NCBI GenBank assembly: GCA_017503105.1
Contig: JAFVTS010000004.1
Coordinates: forward strand, 1 to 64,000
DNA: 64,000 bases
Source of the DNA: Clostridia bacterium
GTDB lineage: Bacteria; Bacillota; Clostridia; Oscillospirales; CAG-272
Direction: 5' to 3'
Positions 10,389 to 19,001 of the stretch are shown here, piece by piece. The position numbers and the translations under genes were made by a program. Numbering within the stretch: position 1 is the first letter of the stretch; each line of letters opens with the position of its first letter. The notes beneath the pieces are model-generated. The model was not told where the DNA came from. It searched no databases and saw only the letters and a program-made list of their open reading frames with translations.

Positions 10389-11137
10389 TCGCCGCGCTTT
10401 TGTCCTAACATTTTATATTTTTCACACACGGTCGCCGTGTCGCCGAGCATTATCTGTTTACCTTTATCTATCCAGAGAACCTTAGTGCAAAGACGCTCTA
10501 TCTGTTCTATCGCGTGGGAAACGATAATGACCGTAGTTCCTCCGCTCATAAGCTCGGCAATTCTCTTCTCGCACTTCTGTTGGAAAAGAGCGTCACCGAC
10601 TGCGAGTATTTCATCAACTATAAGTATGTCGGGCTTAACGAGCGTGGCTATTGCAAAGCCAAGCCTTGCAACCATTCCCGAAGAAAAGTTCTTTATCGCA
10701 ACGTCCTCGTACGGACGGAGCTCCGCGAAATCAAGAATGTCGTCGTAACGCGCCCTCATAAAATTACGGTCGAATCCAAGAACGGAACCGTTAAGGAAGA
10801 TATTTTCCCTCGTGGTAAGCTCAAAATCGAAGCCCGCGCCGAGTTCAATAAGAGGCGAGATGACACCGTTTATCTCCACGTTTCCGCGGTCGGGCTTCAA
10901 AATACCCGATATGATCTTCAAAAGAGTACTCTTTCCCGAGCCGTTAAGACCGACGATACCGACGGTCTCGCCGCGCTTGATCGTAATGGAAACGCCGTCA
11001 AGTGCCACGAACTCACGGTAATGGAGTTTTCCTCTTAAAAGCTTAACTATATATTCTTTTATACTGTCGACGCGCTCGGTGGGCATATTATAGCACATCT
11101 TCACGTCTTCTACTTTTACAGCTATATCTGCTTCCAT
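10379..11137 (-). CDS. Polysaccharide ABC exporter, ATP-binding subunit (Wzt/TagH type)
   Basis: A 252-residue ATPase that powers export of a lipid-linked polysaccharide across the cytoplasmic membrane. Walker [10 protein letters not shown] is at about residues 63-71, the signature [12 protein letters not shown] near 150 and Walker [14 protein letters not shown] near 170; the last segment is characteristic of the Wzt/TagH/RfbE subfamily. The protein ends soon after the nucleotide-binding domain, so the C-terminal carbohydrate-recognition domain found in some Wzt proteins is absent. It follows its permease gene by 11 bp. Confidence 0.93.
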   Translation of the reverse strand: MEADIAVKVEDVKMCYNMPTERVDSIKEYIVKLLRGKLHYREFVALDGVSITIKRGETVGIVGLNGSGKSTLLKIISGILKPDRGNVEINGVISPLIELGAGFDFELTTRENIFLNGSVLGFDRNFMRARYDDILDFAELRPYEDVAIKNFSSGMVARLGFAIATLVKPDILIVDEILAVGDALFQQKCEKRIAELMSGGTTVIIVSHAIEQIERLCTKVLWIDKGKQIMLGDTATVCEKYKMLGQKRGELN

Positions 11138-11148
11138 TTTGCGCTCCT

Positions 11149-12189
11149 TTAAATATAAAGTATAAATTTATCCTGCTTTTTGCGGAATGCTATAAGTCCT
11201 ATTCCAAGTGCCGCAAGCGAGAAGAGCACACACATCACGTTTTGCTCAAGCGTAGGAAGCTCGCCTTTTATCAGCACGCACCTGAAGTAATCTATGTAGT
11301 GCGTAAGAGGATTTATCCTGAGCACGTTTTTAAGTGCGGGAGAAAGGTTGTCAAGAGGATAAATAATAGGAGATGCATACATCCAAAGAGAAAGAAATAC
11401 GCTCCAAAGATGAAGAACGTCGCGGAAGAATACTGCTGCCGACGAAAGGAAGAGCGAAAGTCCGAGAGCGAATATGAAAACGAAGAACATCGGCACTACG
11501 ACGAGAAACATTTTGAAAAGATCCGTCGATATCGGAATATCTCCCTTGAAAAGGTAGACGCAGAACATTATTATGAACGCGATAAACGAAAGGCTCATAT
11601 TAACGAATGCGTAACAACACTTTTCAAGAGGGAATATGTATTTCGGCATATACACTTTCTTTATGAGTCCGCTTGCCTGAAGTATGGAAACGAGCGAAAA
11701 ATTCGTCGCCTCCGAAATAAAGTTGAAAATAACGTATCCCGAAAGGTAGAAGAGAGGATATCCGCCCCAATAGCCGTAATTGGTTACGTCTATTCTCAGA
11801 ACGCGCGAAAAGATCGCCGTGAGTACAAGCATCATAAGAAGCGGATTAAGTACGCTCCAAAATACACCGAGCACCGAACGGCGGTACTTCGTTTTAATAT
11901 CTCTGGAAACGAGATCCACCATAAAGAACCTGTACTTCTTAAAGGCGACTATATCTCTTTTGTACCCTTTTTTGTCAAAGAAAATATCAATAAGCAGCCA
12001 AAGAAGTACGAAAGATATAAGCGTCATAATAACGCAGCTGACAACATCAAATTTCCAACTCACCGCACCGGTATCCGCAAGGATTTTAAAATATCCGTTC
12101 GGAAATTTATAAGCAATGCCTATACCAAAAGCCAAAGACAAAAGAAACGCGGCAAGAATCAAAAGCTTCTTTTTCAAAACAAAAAACAC
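11149..12189 (-). CDS. Polysaccharide ABC exporter, permease subunit (Wzm/TagG type)
   Basis: A 346-residue integral membrane protein of the ABC-2 type. The characteristic cytoplasmic stretch [16 protein letters not shown] leads into the first transmembrane helix of the core (about residue 105 onward), followed by roughly six hydrophobic segments to the end. It is longer than usual: an extra N-terminal module of about 80 residues holds two additional hydrophobic segments (about 5-25 and 45-68). It should pair with the adjacent ATPase. The substrate is presumably the rhamnose-containing glycan made by the same cluster. Confidence 0.9.
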   Translation of the reverse strand: MFFVLKKKLLILAAFLLSLAFGIGIAYKFPNGYFKILADTGAVSWKFDVVSCVIMTLISFVLLWLLIDIFFDKKGYKRDIVAFKKYRFFMVDLVSRDIKTKYRRSVLGVFWSVLNPLLMMLVLTAIFSRVLRIDVTNYGYWGGYPLFYLSGYVIFNFISEATNFSLVSILQASGLIKKVYMPKYIFPLEKCCYAFVNMSLSFIAFIIMFCVYLFKGDIPISTDLFKMFLVVVPMFFVFIFALGLSLFLSSAAVFFRDVLHLWSVFLSLWMYASPIIYPLDNLSPALKNVLRINPLTHYIDYFRCVLIKGELPTLEQNVMCVLFSLAALGIGLIAFRKKQDKFILYI

Positions 12190-12234
12190 CTCTTATTCAA
12201 TATCAAGCGCGACGCGCGGATATATAATTACGAA

Positions 12235-12798
12235 TCAAAACGCGAAATTCAAATTTTCAAGCGTCGGATGCTTCTTATCCTTCTCGCTGAGAAGCACCTC
12301 GCCGACCTCGGGCCACTCTATTCCGAGCGCGGGATCGGACCAAAGAAGTCCGCCCTCACCCGACGGGTCGTAGAGCCTCGTGCACTTGTACGCAAACGTC
12401 GCGTATTCACTCGTTACGATAAAGCCGTGAGCGAAGCCCTCAGGCACGTAAAACTGTCTTTTATTCTCGTCGCTCAAAAGAACGCCGTAGGATTTTCCGA
12501 AGGTAGGGCTTGCGCGTCTTAAATCGACCGCGACGTCATATACCTCGCCCTCAAGAACTCTCACGAGCTTACCCTGGGGATTTTTCGTCTGAAAATGAAG
12601 ACCGCGAAGAACGCCGCGCTTTGAGCGCGACTGATTATCCTGAACGAACTCGCAGGGAGTGCCGTCAAGATGCTTTATATAAGGCGCGAACTCCTCGTTG
12701 TAGGTCTCCATAAAATAGCCTCTGTCATCGCCGAAAACGGTCGGCTCTATCACGTAAAGCCCCTCAATGCCCGTTTCCAAAAACTTAAATTTTCCCAT
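12235..12798 (-). CDS. rfbC: dTDP-4-dehydrorhamnose 3,5-epimerase
   Basis: A 187-residue cupin enzyme that epimerises dTDP-4-keto-6-deoxyglucose at C3 and C5, the third step to dTDP-L-rhamnose. Family landmarks are GLYVIEPTVFGDDRGYF near the start, FVQDNQSRSKRGVLRGLHFQ (the RGLHFQ histidine is the catalytic base), YDVAVDLRRASPTFG, and FYVPEGFAHGF. Length is normal. It is the last of the four rhamnose genes and lies 39 bp after rfbB. Essential partners rfbA, rfbB and rfbD are all present and adjacent. Confidence 0.96.
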   Translation of the reverse strand: MGKFKFLETGIEGLYVIEPTVFGDDRGYFMETYNEEFAPYIKHLDGTPCEFVQDNQSRSKRGVLRGLHFQTKNPQGKLVRVLEGEVYDVAVDLRRASPTFGKSYGVLLSDENKRQFYVPEGFAHGFIVTSEYATFAYKCTRLYDPSGEGGLLWSDPALGIEWPEVGEVLLSEKDKKHPTLENLNFAF

Positions 12799-12837
12799 AT
12801 TTCAAAACCTCTCAAGCAGTAAAGTCAAAGTGCCCTA

Positions 12838-13857
12838 TCATCTGTCGCCGTACATTTTCTTGTAGTATTCCTGATACTCGCCCGAGATGATGTTCTCCCA
12901 CCACTCGCGGTTTTCAAGATACCACTTTATCGTCTTCTTGATGCCGTCGGCGAACTTCGTTTCGGGAAGCCAACCGAGCTCCTCGTGTATCTTGGTCGGG
13001 TCTATCGCGTAGCGCATATCGTGCCCCGCTCTGTCCTTGACGTAGGTTATAAGGTCCTCACTCTTGCCGAGCTCTTTAATAATGATCTTTACGATGTCGA
13101 TATTACGCATCTCGTTATGACCGCCGATGTTATACACCTCGCCGACGGTTCCCTTATGGATTATAAGGTCTATCGCGCGGCAATGGTCCTCAACGTAAAG
13201 CCAGTCGCGCACGTTAAGACCCTGACCGTAAACGGGCAAGGGCTTGTCGTAAAGGGCGTTAGCTATCATAAGAGGGATGAGCTTCTCGGGGAAATGATAC
13301 GGTCCGTAGTTGTTCGAGCAGCGTGAGATCGTCACGGGAAGACCGAACGTTCTGTGATAAGCCTGTACGAGAAGGTCGGCGGACGCCTTCGACGCCGAAT
13401 AGGGGCTCGACGTGTGAATAGGCGTCGTTTCGGTAAAGAAGAGATCGGGACGGTCAAGAGGAAGGTCGCCGTACACCTCGTCGGTGGATACCTGGTGGTA
13501 CCTCTTTATTCCGTACTTGCGGCACGCGTCCATCATAACCGCCGTGCCCATTATATTCGTGTTAAGGAAAACGCCGGGATTCTCGATAGATCTGTCAACG
13601 TGGCTCTCTGCCGCAAAATTGACGACAATATCGGGGTGCTCCTCTTCAAATACGGAATAAACCGCTTCCCTGTCGGTAATATCGACCTTGCAGAAACGGA
13701 AATTCGGATTATCCATAACGGGAGCGAGAGTTTCAAGATTGCCCGCGTAAGTCAGGCAGTCAAGGCATATTATCCTGTAATCGGGATGGCTGGCGAGCAT
13801 ATAATGAACGAAATTTCCGCCGATGAATCCGGCGCCGCCTGTAACTATGATTTTCAT
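12838..13857 (-). CDS. rfbB: dTDP-glucose 4,6-dehydratase
   Basis: A 339-residue extended-SDR enzyme that converts dTDP-glucose to dTDP-4-keto-6-deoxyglucose with bound NAD. The Rossmann motif TGGAGFIGGNFV is at residues 6-17, followed by FAAESHVDRSI, the VSTDEVYGDL segment containing the catalytic Thr-Asp-Glu, and the YSASKAS Tyr-x3-Lys. The ATG overlaps the end of rfbD by four bases, which suggests translational coupling. It belongs to the four-gene dTDP-L-rhamnose block of the minus-strand polysaccharide operon. Confidence 0.97.
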   Translation of the reverse strand: MKIIVTGGAGFIGGNFVHYMLASHPDYRIICLDCLTYAGNLETLAPVMDNPNFRFCKVDITDREAVYSVFEEEHPDIVVNFAAESHVDRSIENPGVFLNTNIMGTAVMMDACRKYGIKRYHQVSTDEVYGDLPLDRPDLFFTETTPIHTSSPYSASKASADLLVQAYHRTFGLPVTISRCSNNYGPYHFPEKLIPLMIANALYDKPLPVYGQGLNVRDWLYVEDHCRAIDLIIHKGTVGEVYNIGGHNEMRNIDIVKIIIKELGKSEDLITYVKDRAGHDMRYAIDPTKIHEELGWLPETKFADGIKKTIKWYLENREWWENIISGEYQEYYKKMYGDR

Positions 13858-14765
13858 TTGTTTTCTCCTTTATTCTCTTTTTCCATTTCAAGATAATTTT
13901 TCATAAAGCACGAAAGAGCTTCCTCCCACGGACGGAACTCGTCACCCACGGTCTGTCTGAACATCATATTGTCAAGCGACGAATATGCAGGTCTTTTTGC
14001 GGGAGTCGGATACTCGTCGGTCGTGCAGGGCGAAACGGACGCCTTGATGCCCGCGTACTCAACGATCTTCTCGGTAAACTCGTACCACGAGCACTCGCCG
14101 TTACCCGTGCCGTGATAGATTCCGTACTCATCCGTCGTCAGAAGCTTCAGAATATGGTGTGCAAGATCTGCCGCGTTCGTCGGATTTCCCCTTTGGTCGC
14201 AAACGACTCGCGAAGCTCCGTTTTCGCGGTTTATCTTCATCATCGTCTTGACGAAATTGTTGCCGTAATATCCGTATAGCCAAGCCGTTCTTATTATAAA
14301 ATATTTAGTCGAAAACTGCTTGACATATTCCTCGCCGAGGAATTTCGTTTTTCCGTAAACGCTCACGGGCGCGCACACGTCGTATTCCGCATATGGAACG
14401 GAGCCGTCGCCCGTAAAAACGTAATCCGTCGAAACGTGAACGAGCTTCGCACCGAACTCTTCGGAAACCATCGCGAGATTCCTCGGTCCGAGAGAGTTTG
14501 CTCTGAAGGCAAGATCCCTCTCCGTTTCGCACTTGTTGACGTTCGTATAAGCGGCGCAGTTTATGACCGCGTCGTATTTTTTCTCGTTCATAACGGCTCT
14601 GACTGCCGAAACGTCCGAAATATCAAGCTCGTCTATATCGATTCCGCGCACGAAATTTTCCGAAAGGAGGACCTTCGGCACGCCGAGCTCCGTACGCCCG
14701 CGCTCAAAGCACTTCGTTATCTCCGTACCAAGCTGTCCCTTTGCGCCCACAAGAAGTATATTCAT
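13854..14765 (-). CDS. rfbD: dTDP-4-dehydrorhamnose reductase
   Basis: A 303-residue SDR enzyme for the last step of dTDP-L-rhamnose synthesis, reducing the C4 keto group with NAD(P)H. It shows the N-terminal nucleotide-binding motif VGAKGQLG, the VINCAAYTNVNKCE stretch, VSTDYVFTGDG, and YGKTKFLGE (Tyr-x3-Lys). The C-terminus has the usual RPAYSSLDN element, then a short charged tail. The start codon overlaps the rfbA stop by one base, and the stop overlaps the rfbB start by four, so the three genes are tightly coupled. Confidence 0.96.
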   Translation of the reverse strand: MNILLVGAKGQLGTEITKCFERGRTELGVPKVLLSENFVRGIDIDELDISDVSAVRAVMNEKKYDAVINCAAYTNVNKCETERDLAFRANSLGPRNLAMVSEEFGAKLVHVSTDYVFTGDGSVPYAEYDVCAPVSVYGKTKFLGEEYVKQFSTKYFIIRTAWLYGYYGNNFVKTMMKINRENGASRVVCDQRGNPTNAADLAHHILKLLTTDEYGIYHGTGNGECSWYEFTEKIVEYAGIKASVSPCTTDEYPTPAKRPAYSSLDNMMFRQTVGDEFRPWEEALSCFMKNYLEMEKENKGENK

Positions 14766-15652
14766 CAGTATTTGAGCCTTCCTTCCGCAACCTTTTCAAG
14801 ATGCTTGCCGTAGGGGGACTTGCCGTATCTCTTCGCGCTCTCAAGAAGCTTCTCTTTGTCTATCCACCCTTGCATATACGCTATCTCCTCGGGAGCGGAG
14901 ATCTTAACGCCCTGACGCTTTTCGACCATTTGAACGAAGCTTGCCGCGTCAAGAAGGCTGTCCATCGTTCCCGTGTCAAGCCACGCGAATCCGCGTCCGA
15001 GAAGCTTTACGTCAAGAGTGCCGTCCTCAAGATACATTCTGTTAAGGTCGGTGATCTCGAGCTCGCCTCTTGCCGAGGGCTTTACCGCCTTTGCGTACTC
15101 AACGACGCGCTTGTCGTAGAAATAAAGACCCGTTATAGCGTAATTTGACTTAGGCTCCTTCGGCTTTTCCTCGACGGAAATGACCTTGCCGTCAGCGTCG
15201 AACTCAACGACGCCGAATCTTTCGGGGTCCTCTACGTAATAACCGAACACCGACGCTCTTCCGTTTTTCTCCGCGTTTTCAGCGGCGCTCTTCAGCATAC
15301 GGGAAAAACCGTTGCCGTAGAAGATATTGTCGCCGAGCACCATAGCGCAGGGCTCGTCTCCTATAAATTCCTCACCGATAAGGAATGCCTGAGCAAGCCC
15401 GTCGGGCGAGGGCTGCACCTTATATGAAAGGTTTATGCCGAAGTCCGACCCATCGCCGAGAAGACTCTCAAAGTTAGGAAGATCACGCGGTGTGGAGATG
15501 ATAAGTATATCCTTGATTCCCGCGAGCATAAGTGTCGAGAGAGGATAGTAGATCATAGGCTTGTCGTAGATGGGAAGCAACTGCTTCGACGTTATCATTG
15601 TAAGGGGGTAAAGTCTTGTACCGGAACCTCCGGCGAGAATAATTCCTTTCAT
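14765..15652 (-). CDS. rfbA: Glucose-1-phosphate thymidylyltransferase
   Basis: A 295-residue nucleotidyltransferase that makes dTDP-glucose from dTTP and glucose-1-phosphate, entering the dTDP-L-rhamnose pathway. The signature [14 protein letters not shown] is at residues 5-18, followed by [25 protein letters not shown]-type motif VLGDNIFYG, and EKPKEPKSN. Length is normal for RmlA. Only six bases separate it from the upstream glycosyltransferase gene. Glucose-1-phosphate for this enzyme is also the substrate of the galU product encoded at 25268. Confidence 0.97.
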   Translation of the reverse strand: MKGIILAGGSGTRLYPLTMITSKQLLPIYDKPMIYYPLSTLMLAGIKDILIISTPRDLPNFESLLGDGSDFGINLSYKVQPSPDGLAQAFLIGEEFIGDEPCAMVLGDNIFYGNGFSRMLKSAAENAEKNGRASVFGYYVEDPERFGVVEFDADGKVISVEEKPKEPKSNYAITGLYFYDKRVVEYAKAVKPSARGELEITDLNRMYLEDGTLDVKLLGRGFAWLDTGTMDSLLDAASFVQMVEKRQGVKISAPEEIAYMQGWIDKEKLLESAKRYGKSPYGKHLEKVAEGRLKY

Positions 15653-15658
15653 TTTTTA

Positions 15659-16591
15659 TCACTCCTTATATTTTTTTATTTTATATCTGCCAAATAAATA
15701 CATCAATCTGAAAACGAGACATTCCGTGCGCTTTTGTCTGTACGCTTTAGTCATAAAGATATAACCTGCGCGCGTGAAGAAATTCTTTTGCTTATTCAAG
15801 AAGCGCTCTCCCTCGCGCCGATAGTCGTCGGGGATCGAGCTTCCGTATATATCAAGAAAAGCGGCAAGCTGCTTGGTATTAAGCTCGGAGCGTCTTGAAG
15901 ACAAGCGCTTCAGGCGCATTTTAAAATTGCTCCACCTCGAAGACGAATAACCTATTACGTTCTTTCCGTGCTGTCGGTAAAGAGTCGTATAAACGGGATC
16001 GTAGACGATTCTGCCAAAGGCGCTGACTACGGTATAGACCCAATAATCCATCACCATAACGTCCTTCGAATGACCGAGCTTTAAAAGCTCGATAGCCGCC
16101 CTGTTGCAAACCTGAGTATGTCCGACGCAGACGTTCTCAACGAGGGCATTATAAAATGACGGCTTTCGTTTCGGTATAGCCGTATGCCCGATTTTCCGAA
16201 GCTGCTCGTCGACCAGGGTCGATGAAGCGGCGTAAAGCACGGGTATGTCAGACTCGGCAAACGGAGCCAAGCGCTCGGCGGCGCGATACAGCTTGTTTGA
16301 GAGCCAGACGTCATCCTGATCACTGAATGCGAAGAAGCGACAGGCAGGGTCAGAGGCAAGCACGAGCTCGTGCATACTCGCGTTAAGACCGACGTTCTCT
16401 CCGAATATTACCTCAAATCCGTACCTTTCACTGTATTCTTCAAGTATCGCGCGAGTCCCGTCGGTAGAGCCGTCGTCACGGATAAGGACCTTGATGCGCT
16501 CAAAATTTGAAAGAGTCAGGAAACTGTTGAGCTGAGCTCTCAGATATTTTTCTCCGTTATAAGTGGACAGGAAGATCTGTATATCCTTCAC
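15659..16591 (-). CDS. GT2 glycosyltransferase, probable rhamnosyltransferase
   Basis: A 310-residue GT2 enzyme. The N-terminus IQIFLSTYNGEKYLRAQL and the metal-binding FSDQDDVW near residues 90-97 match the RgpB/alpha-L-rhamnosyltransferase group, which fits a gene directly preceding rfbA. It would transfer rhamnose from dTDP-L-rhamnose to a lipid-linked acceptor in the cytoplasm; the exact linkage cannot be told. It is the first gene of the transcription unit starting at the consensus promoter 16652-16680, which probably drives everything down to 3780. Confidence 0.85.
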   Translation of the reverse strand: MKDIQIFLSTYNGEKYLRAQLNSFLTLSNFERIKVLIRDDGSTDGTRAILEEYSERYGFEVIFGENVGLNASMHELVLASDPACRFFAFSDQDDVWLSNKLYRAAERLAPFAESDIPVLYAASSTLVDEQLRKIGHTAIPKRKPSFYNALVENVCVGHTQVCNRAAIELLKLGHSKDVMVMDYWVYTVVSAFGRIVYDPVYTTLYRQHGKNVIGYSSSRWSNFKMRLKRLSSRRSELNTKQLAAFLDIYGSSIPDDYRREGERFLNKQKNFFTRAGYIFMTKAYRQKRTECLVFRLMYLFGRYKIKKYKE

Positions 16592-16651
16592 TGCGATAAT
16601 ATCATCCTTTCACGCACACGCGAGACGCACGTGCACAATTATATTCTTTTT

Positions 16652-16680
16652 AATTATAGCATTATTTTTTCTCCTTGTCA
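16652..16680 (-). promoter_or_regulatory. Consensus promoter of the polysaccharide operon
   Basis: On the minus strand: perfect -35 TTGACA (16675-16680), 17-base spacer, perfect -10 TATAAT (16652-16657). The start site would be about 16645, some 55 bases before the first glycosyltransferase start. No other comparably good minus-strand promoter was seen between here and the str promoter. Confidence 0.9.
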
Positions 16681-16802
16681 ACATTTATTTACACAACCGC
16701 AAAAATTCTGTCTGCTCGCGGCATAAAATATGCGGGTACCGCGCCTTTCGTTTCGTTGAAAAGCGCGATACCCGCGTAAAATCAAAGTATAAGTCGTTTG
16801 CT

Positions 16803-17942
16803 TTAGTTACCCCTGCCAAAGCGGAGCATCGCGATAAAATGCACAAGCGCTTTTTTGCGCTTGAACTTCTGCTCCACACCCTCGTCCGCAACGAAGGTAG
16901 CAGTCTTCTTTTTCTTTACGAACTGCTTATGAGTGTAAAGTGAAGCCGCCGCAATAAAGCTGCGGACGGCGGGATTCTCGATCTCCTCGGGCGAGGCGCT
17001 CTTCCATCCGAGAGCATCCGCGTACTCATCGTGAATGAGATTCCAGAAATTCTCCTTCGCGTCCTTCCAGAGAATGTTGTAGATCTTATAGCACCTGTTA
17101 GCCGAAAGATTTATAAAGGAAGACGAAATCGGCGCGTATATTCCTTTATGCATAAGGAATTTTTTCAGCTCCGAATAGACCGAAAAGACGTTTATGTAGT
17201 GTTGCTTGAACATCTTAGGACGGGATTGTTCCTTATAAATACGGTGATGCACGAGCACCTCGCACTTTTTCGCTATCGCACCTGCGGTAGCAAGAGCCGT
17301 CATAACGAAATGCACGTCCTCAAAGATCTTGAGCGAGGTATTGAACGAAAGCTCGTTCTCGGTAAGGAAATCGCGTCTGAACATCTTATTCCAAACGTAA
17401 CCGGTAGCGCACTGGAGAATGTGGTCGGGATAGGTGCTTTTCGATATAACCCGCCCCTCCGTGAGAAGTTCAAAGTGATCGCTCTCCACGTTGTGCTCAA
17501 AACGGGCGTGCTTCGTGCTGTAAATATCGAAATCTGCAACCGCAACGTCAAGCTCGGCTTGCTCCGACATATTGTATAAAGATGATAACAGCGTCGGCTC
17601 ATAAAAATCGTCCGCATCGAGGAATATGACGTACTTTCCTCTTGCGCGGGAAAGCCCCTTGTTTCTCGCGGCGGCAGGACCTGCGTTGTTCTCGGTTATT
17701 ATCCTGATGCGCTGATCGCGCTCCTTGAATTCCTTTATAATATCAAGCGAGCGGTCGGTAGAGCCGTCGTCGACAAGAATGATCTCGAAATCGGTAAAAT
17801 CCTGAGCGCAGATAGTCTCAAGCGCCTTTGGAAGAAATTCGTGAGCGTTGTAAACGGGAATGATCACCGAAACCTTTACGTTTTCGGCCGATGCCGCGCC
17901 CTCCGCGCTCGTTGCAATATTTTCGCTGTTTAAGTTGTCCAT
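16803..17942 (-). CDS. GT2 glycosyltransferase
   Basis: A 379-residue GT2 enzyme when started at the ATG at 17942 (MDNLNSENIA). The catalytic domain begins at VKVSVIIPVYNAHEFLPKAL and has VDDGSTD and the metal motif FLDADD. The C-terminal third is a helical region common in capsule and teichoic-acid GT2 proteins. In-frame upstream ATGs (17972 and 18044) would add residues that look non-domain-like, but the promoter at 18080-18108 would place 18044 inside the transcript, so the longer form cannot be excluded. It is transcribed separately from the downstream cluster; 211 bp and a new promoter intervene. Confidence 0.85.
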   Translation of the reverse strand: MDNLNSENIATSAEGAASAENVKVSVIIPVYNAHEFLPKALETICAQDFTDFEIILVDDGSTDRSLDIIKEFKERDQRIRIITENNAGPAAARNKGLSRARGKYVIFLDADDFYEPTLLSSLYNMSEQAELDVAVADFDIYSTKHARFEHNVESDHFELLTEGRVISKSTYPDHILQCATGYVWNKMFRRDFLTENELSFNTSLKIFEDVHFVMTALATAGAIAKKCEVLVHHRIYKEQSRPKMFKQHYINVFSVYSELKKFLMHKGIYAPISSSFINLSANRCYKIYNILWKDAKENFWNLIHDEYADALGWKSASPEEIENPAVRSFIAAASLYTHKQFVKKKKTATFVADEGVEQKFKRKKALVHFIAMLRFGRGN

Positions 17943-18079
17943 AAAAAATCCGTTCTTCCCGCATAAAATCATCCCTCTCTCGAAACCGTCCGAAAGGGGG
18001 TACAAAAGAAGGCTTTTCCGCGCTTCTGGGCACGGCGCCTTCATTGTATATATATGACGGTAAATTTATTGATACGACT

Positions 18080-18108
18080 ATTTTACCACTTTTTACATCA
18101 ATTGTCAA
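18080..18108 (-). promoter_or_regulatory. Promoter of the GT2 gene at 16803-17942
   Basis: On the minus strand: -35 TTGACA (18103-18108), 17-base spacer, -10 TAAAAT (18080-18085). With the start codon at 17942 the leader would be about 130 nt; with the upstream ATG at 18044 it would be about 29 nt. Confidence 0.85.
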
Positions 18109-18216
18109 TAGTTTATTTTTCAAAGCATTTTCAAAAGCAAAAAGAACGTCTCGATTTGTAAATCATTCTTTACATTTTTGACAAAAGAACGTGACCCGTG
18201 TTGAATTTAAATAAAT

Positions 18217-18279
18217 AAAAAGCGAAAAGAGCTCTTGGTCACGAGCGCGGCATTCGCCACCGTTTTCTCTTTCCGCTTT
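18217..18279 (-). terminator. Rho-independent terminator after the CotF-like gene
   Basis: Arms AAAAAGCGAAAAGAG (18217-18231) and CTCTTTCCGCTTT (18267-18279) pair with one mismatch around a partly self-pairing loop. On the minus strand the stem is followed by a T-rich run (CTTTTTATTTATTT). It ends transcription from the CotF-like gene. The rest of the 17943-18394 gap holds the GT2 promoter and no recognisable gene. Confidence 0.75.
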
Positions 18280-18394
18280 CGTTTTTTAAGTTAAGTGCGA
18301 CGCAAAGCATTACGTTAGCCGCAGCAGAATCGAACGCATAAGCCCTGCGGTGATATATTTTCGTGTCTTTTACCGCATCTCGGCTTGTAAAGTA

Positions 18395-18847
18395 CTATCC
18401 GTACATATTATTCGCGGACATATACGAGTAAAGCGTTTCGCCGTGATTCTGCTCTTCCTTCTGAATATGGGCGAGAGTATCGCGAAGGGTCGGTGAGGAA
18501 AATTCAAATATGCTGACGTTATAAAGCGATGAGACGTGCTTTTCCGTTGCGAGTGCGTCCTTGCAAAGATACTCATCGCGTTTTTTGCTCTCCGCCGAGC
18601 ACGAGGACGGACGGCACTGAGTTTTCTGTGCCGCGGGCGACTCTCCGGGCATCTTGACCTCCTCGCCTCCGAGAATGCGGGTCACGGTCGCCAAATGCGA
18701 CTCCTCCGTTTTTTTGATAGTGCCGAAGATACTCTTAAGCTCAGGGTCGCACGCCTCGGATTCGTAATAGGTGTACTTGTCGATACAAAGCTGCTCTTGG
18801 GACTTAAGGTCGCTTAACAAAGACGTTTCCTTTTGTGTGAGTGTCAT
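18395..18847 (-). CDS. CotF-like, ferritin-like spore coat family protein
   Basis: A 150-residue protein with two helical halves. The first (residues about 5-60) has QEQLCIDKYTYYESEACDPELKSIF, with Glu/His positions typical of Coat_F and ferritin-like folds (EESHLATV). The second half repeats the pattern (LATEKHVSSLY, HIQKEEQNHGETLYSYM). Between them is a low-complexity insert with CRPSSC. Proteins of this family occur in spore coats and in non-sporulating Clostridia; a structural or stress role is inferred. Its AAGGAGG ribosome binding site lies within a long hairpin (18852-18904). Confidence 0.78.
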   Translation of the reverse strand: MTLTQKETSLLSDLKSQEQLCIDKYTYYESEACDPELKSIFGTIKKTEESHLATVTRILGGEEVKMPGESPAAQKTQCRPSSCSAESKKRDEYLCKDALATEKHVSSLYNVSIFEFSSPTLRDTLAHIQKEEQNHGETLYSYMSANNMYG

Positions 18848-18851
18848 AAAA

Positions 18852-18904
18852 AATCCTCCTTTTTCGGTTTTACGAAGGTATTATTTTCCGAAAGAAGGAG
18901 GATT
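18852..18904 (-). promoter_or_regulatory. Long hairpin sequestering the ribosome binding site of the CotF-like gene
   Basis: Arms AATCCTCCTTTTTCGG (18852-18867) and CCGAAAGAAGGAGGATT (18888-18904) pair over 16 bp with a single bulge around a 20-nt loop. In the minus-strand mRNA the downstream arm contains AAAAAGGAGGATT, that is the Shine-Dalgarno sequence immediately before the ATG at 18847, and the upstream arm contains the complementary CCTCCTT. As folded, the ribosome binding site is buried. It could be a translational switch, an RNA thermometer or a protein-binding operator. Confidence 0.8.
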
Positions 18905-19001
18905 ATTCAATTGATTAAAGTTTTGGAAAAAAGTTATTCAACGCTTACCACTTTACGAGCCAAAATGCGGCAAAAGACGCGAAAATATACCACCGTAGGG
19001 C

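Noticed and set aside
11242-12522. Plus-strand open frame of 426 codons opposite the exporter permease
   Set aside because: Lys/Arg-rich nonsense translation from the antisense of a hydrophobic membrane gene.
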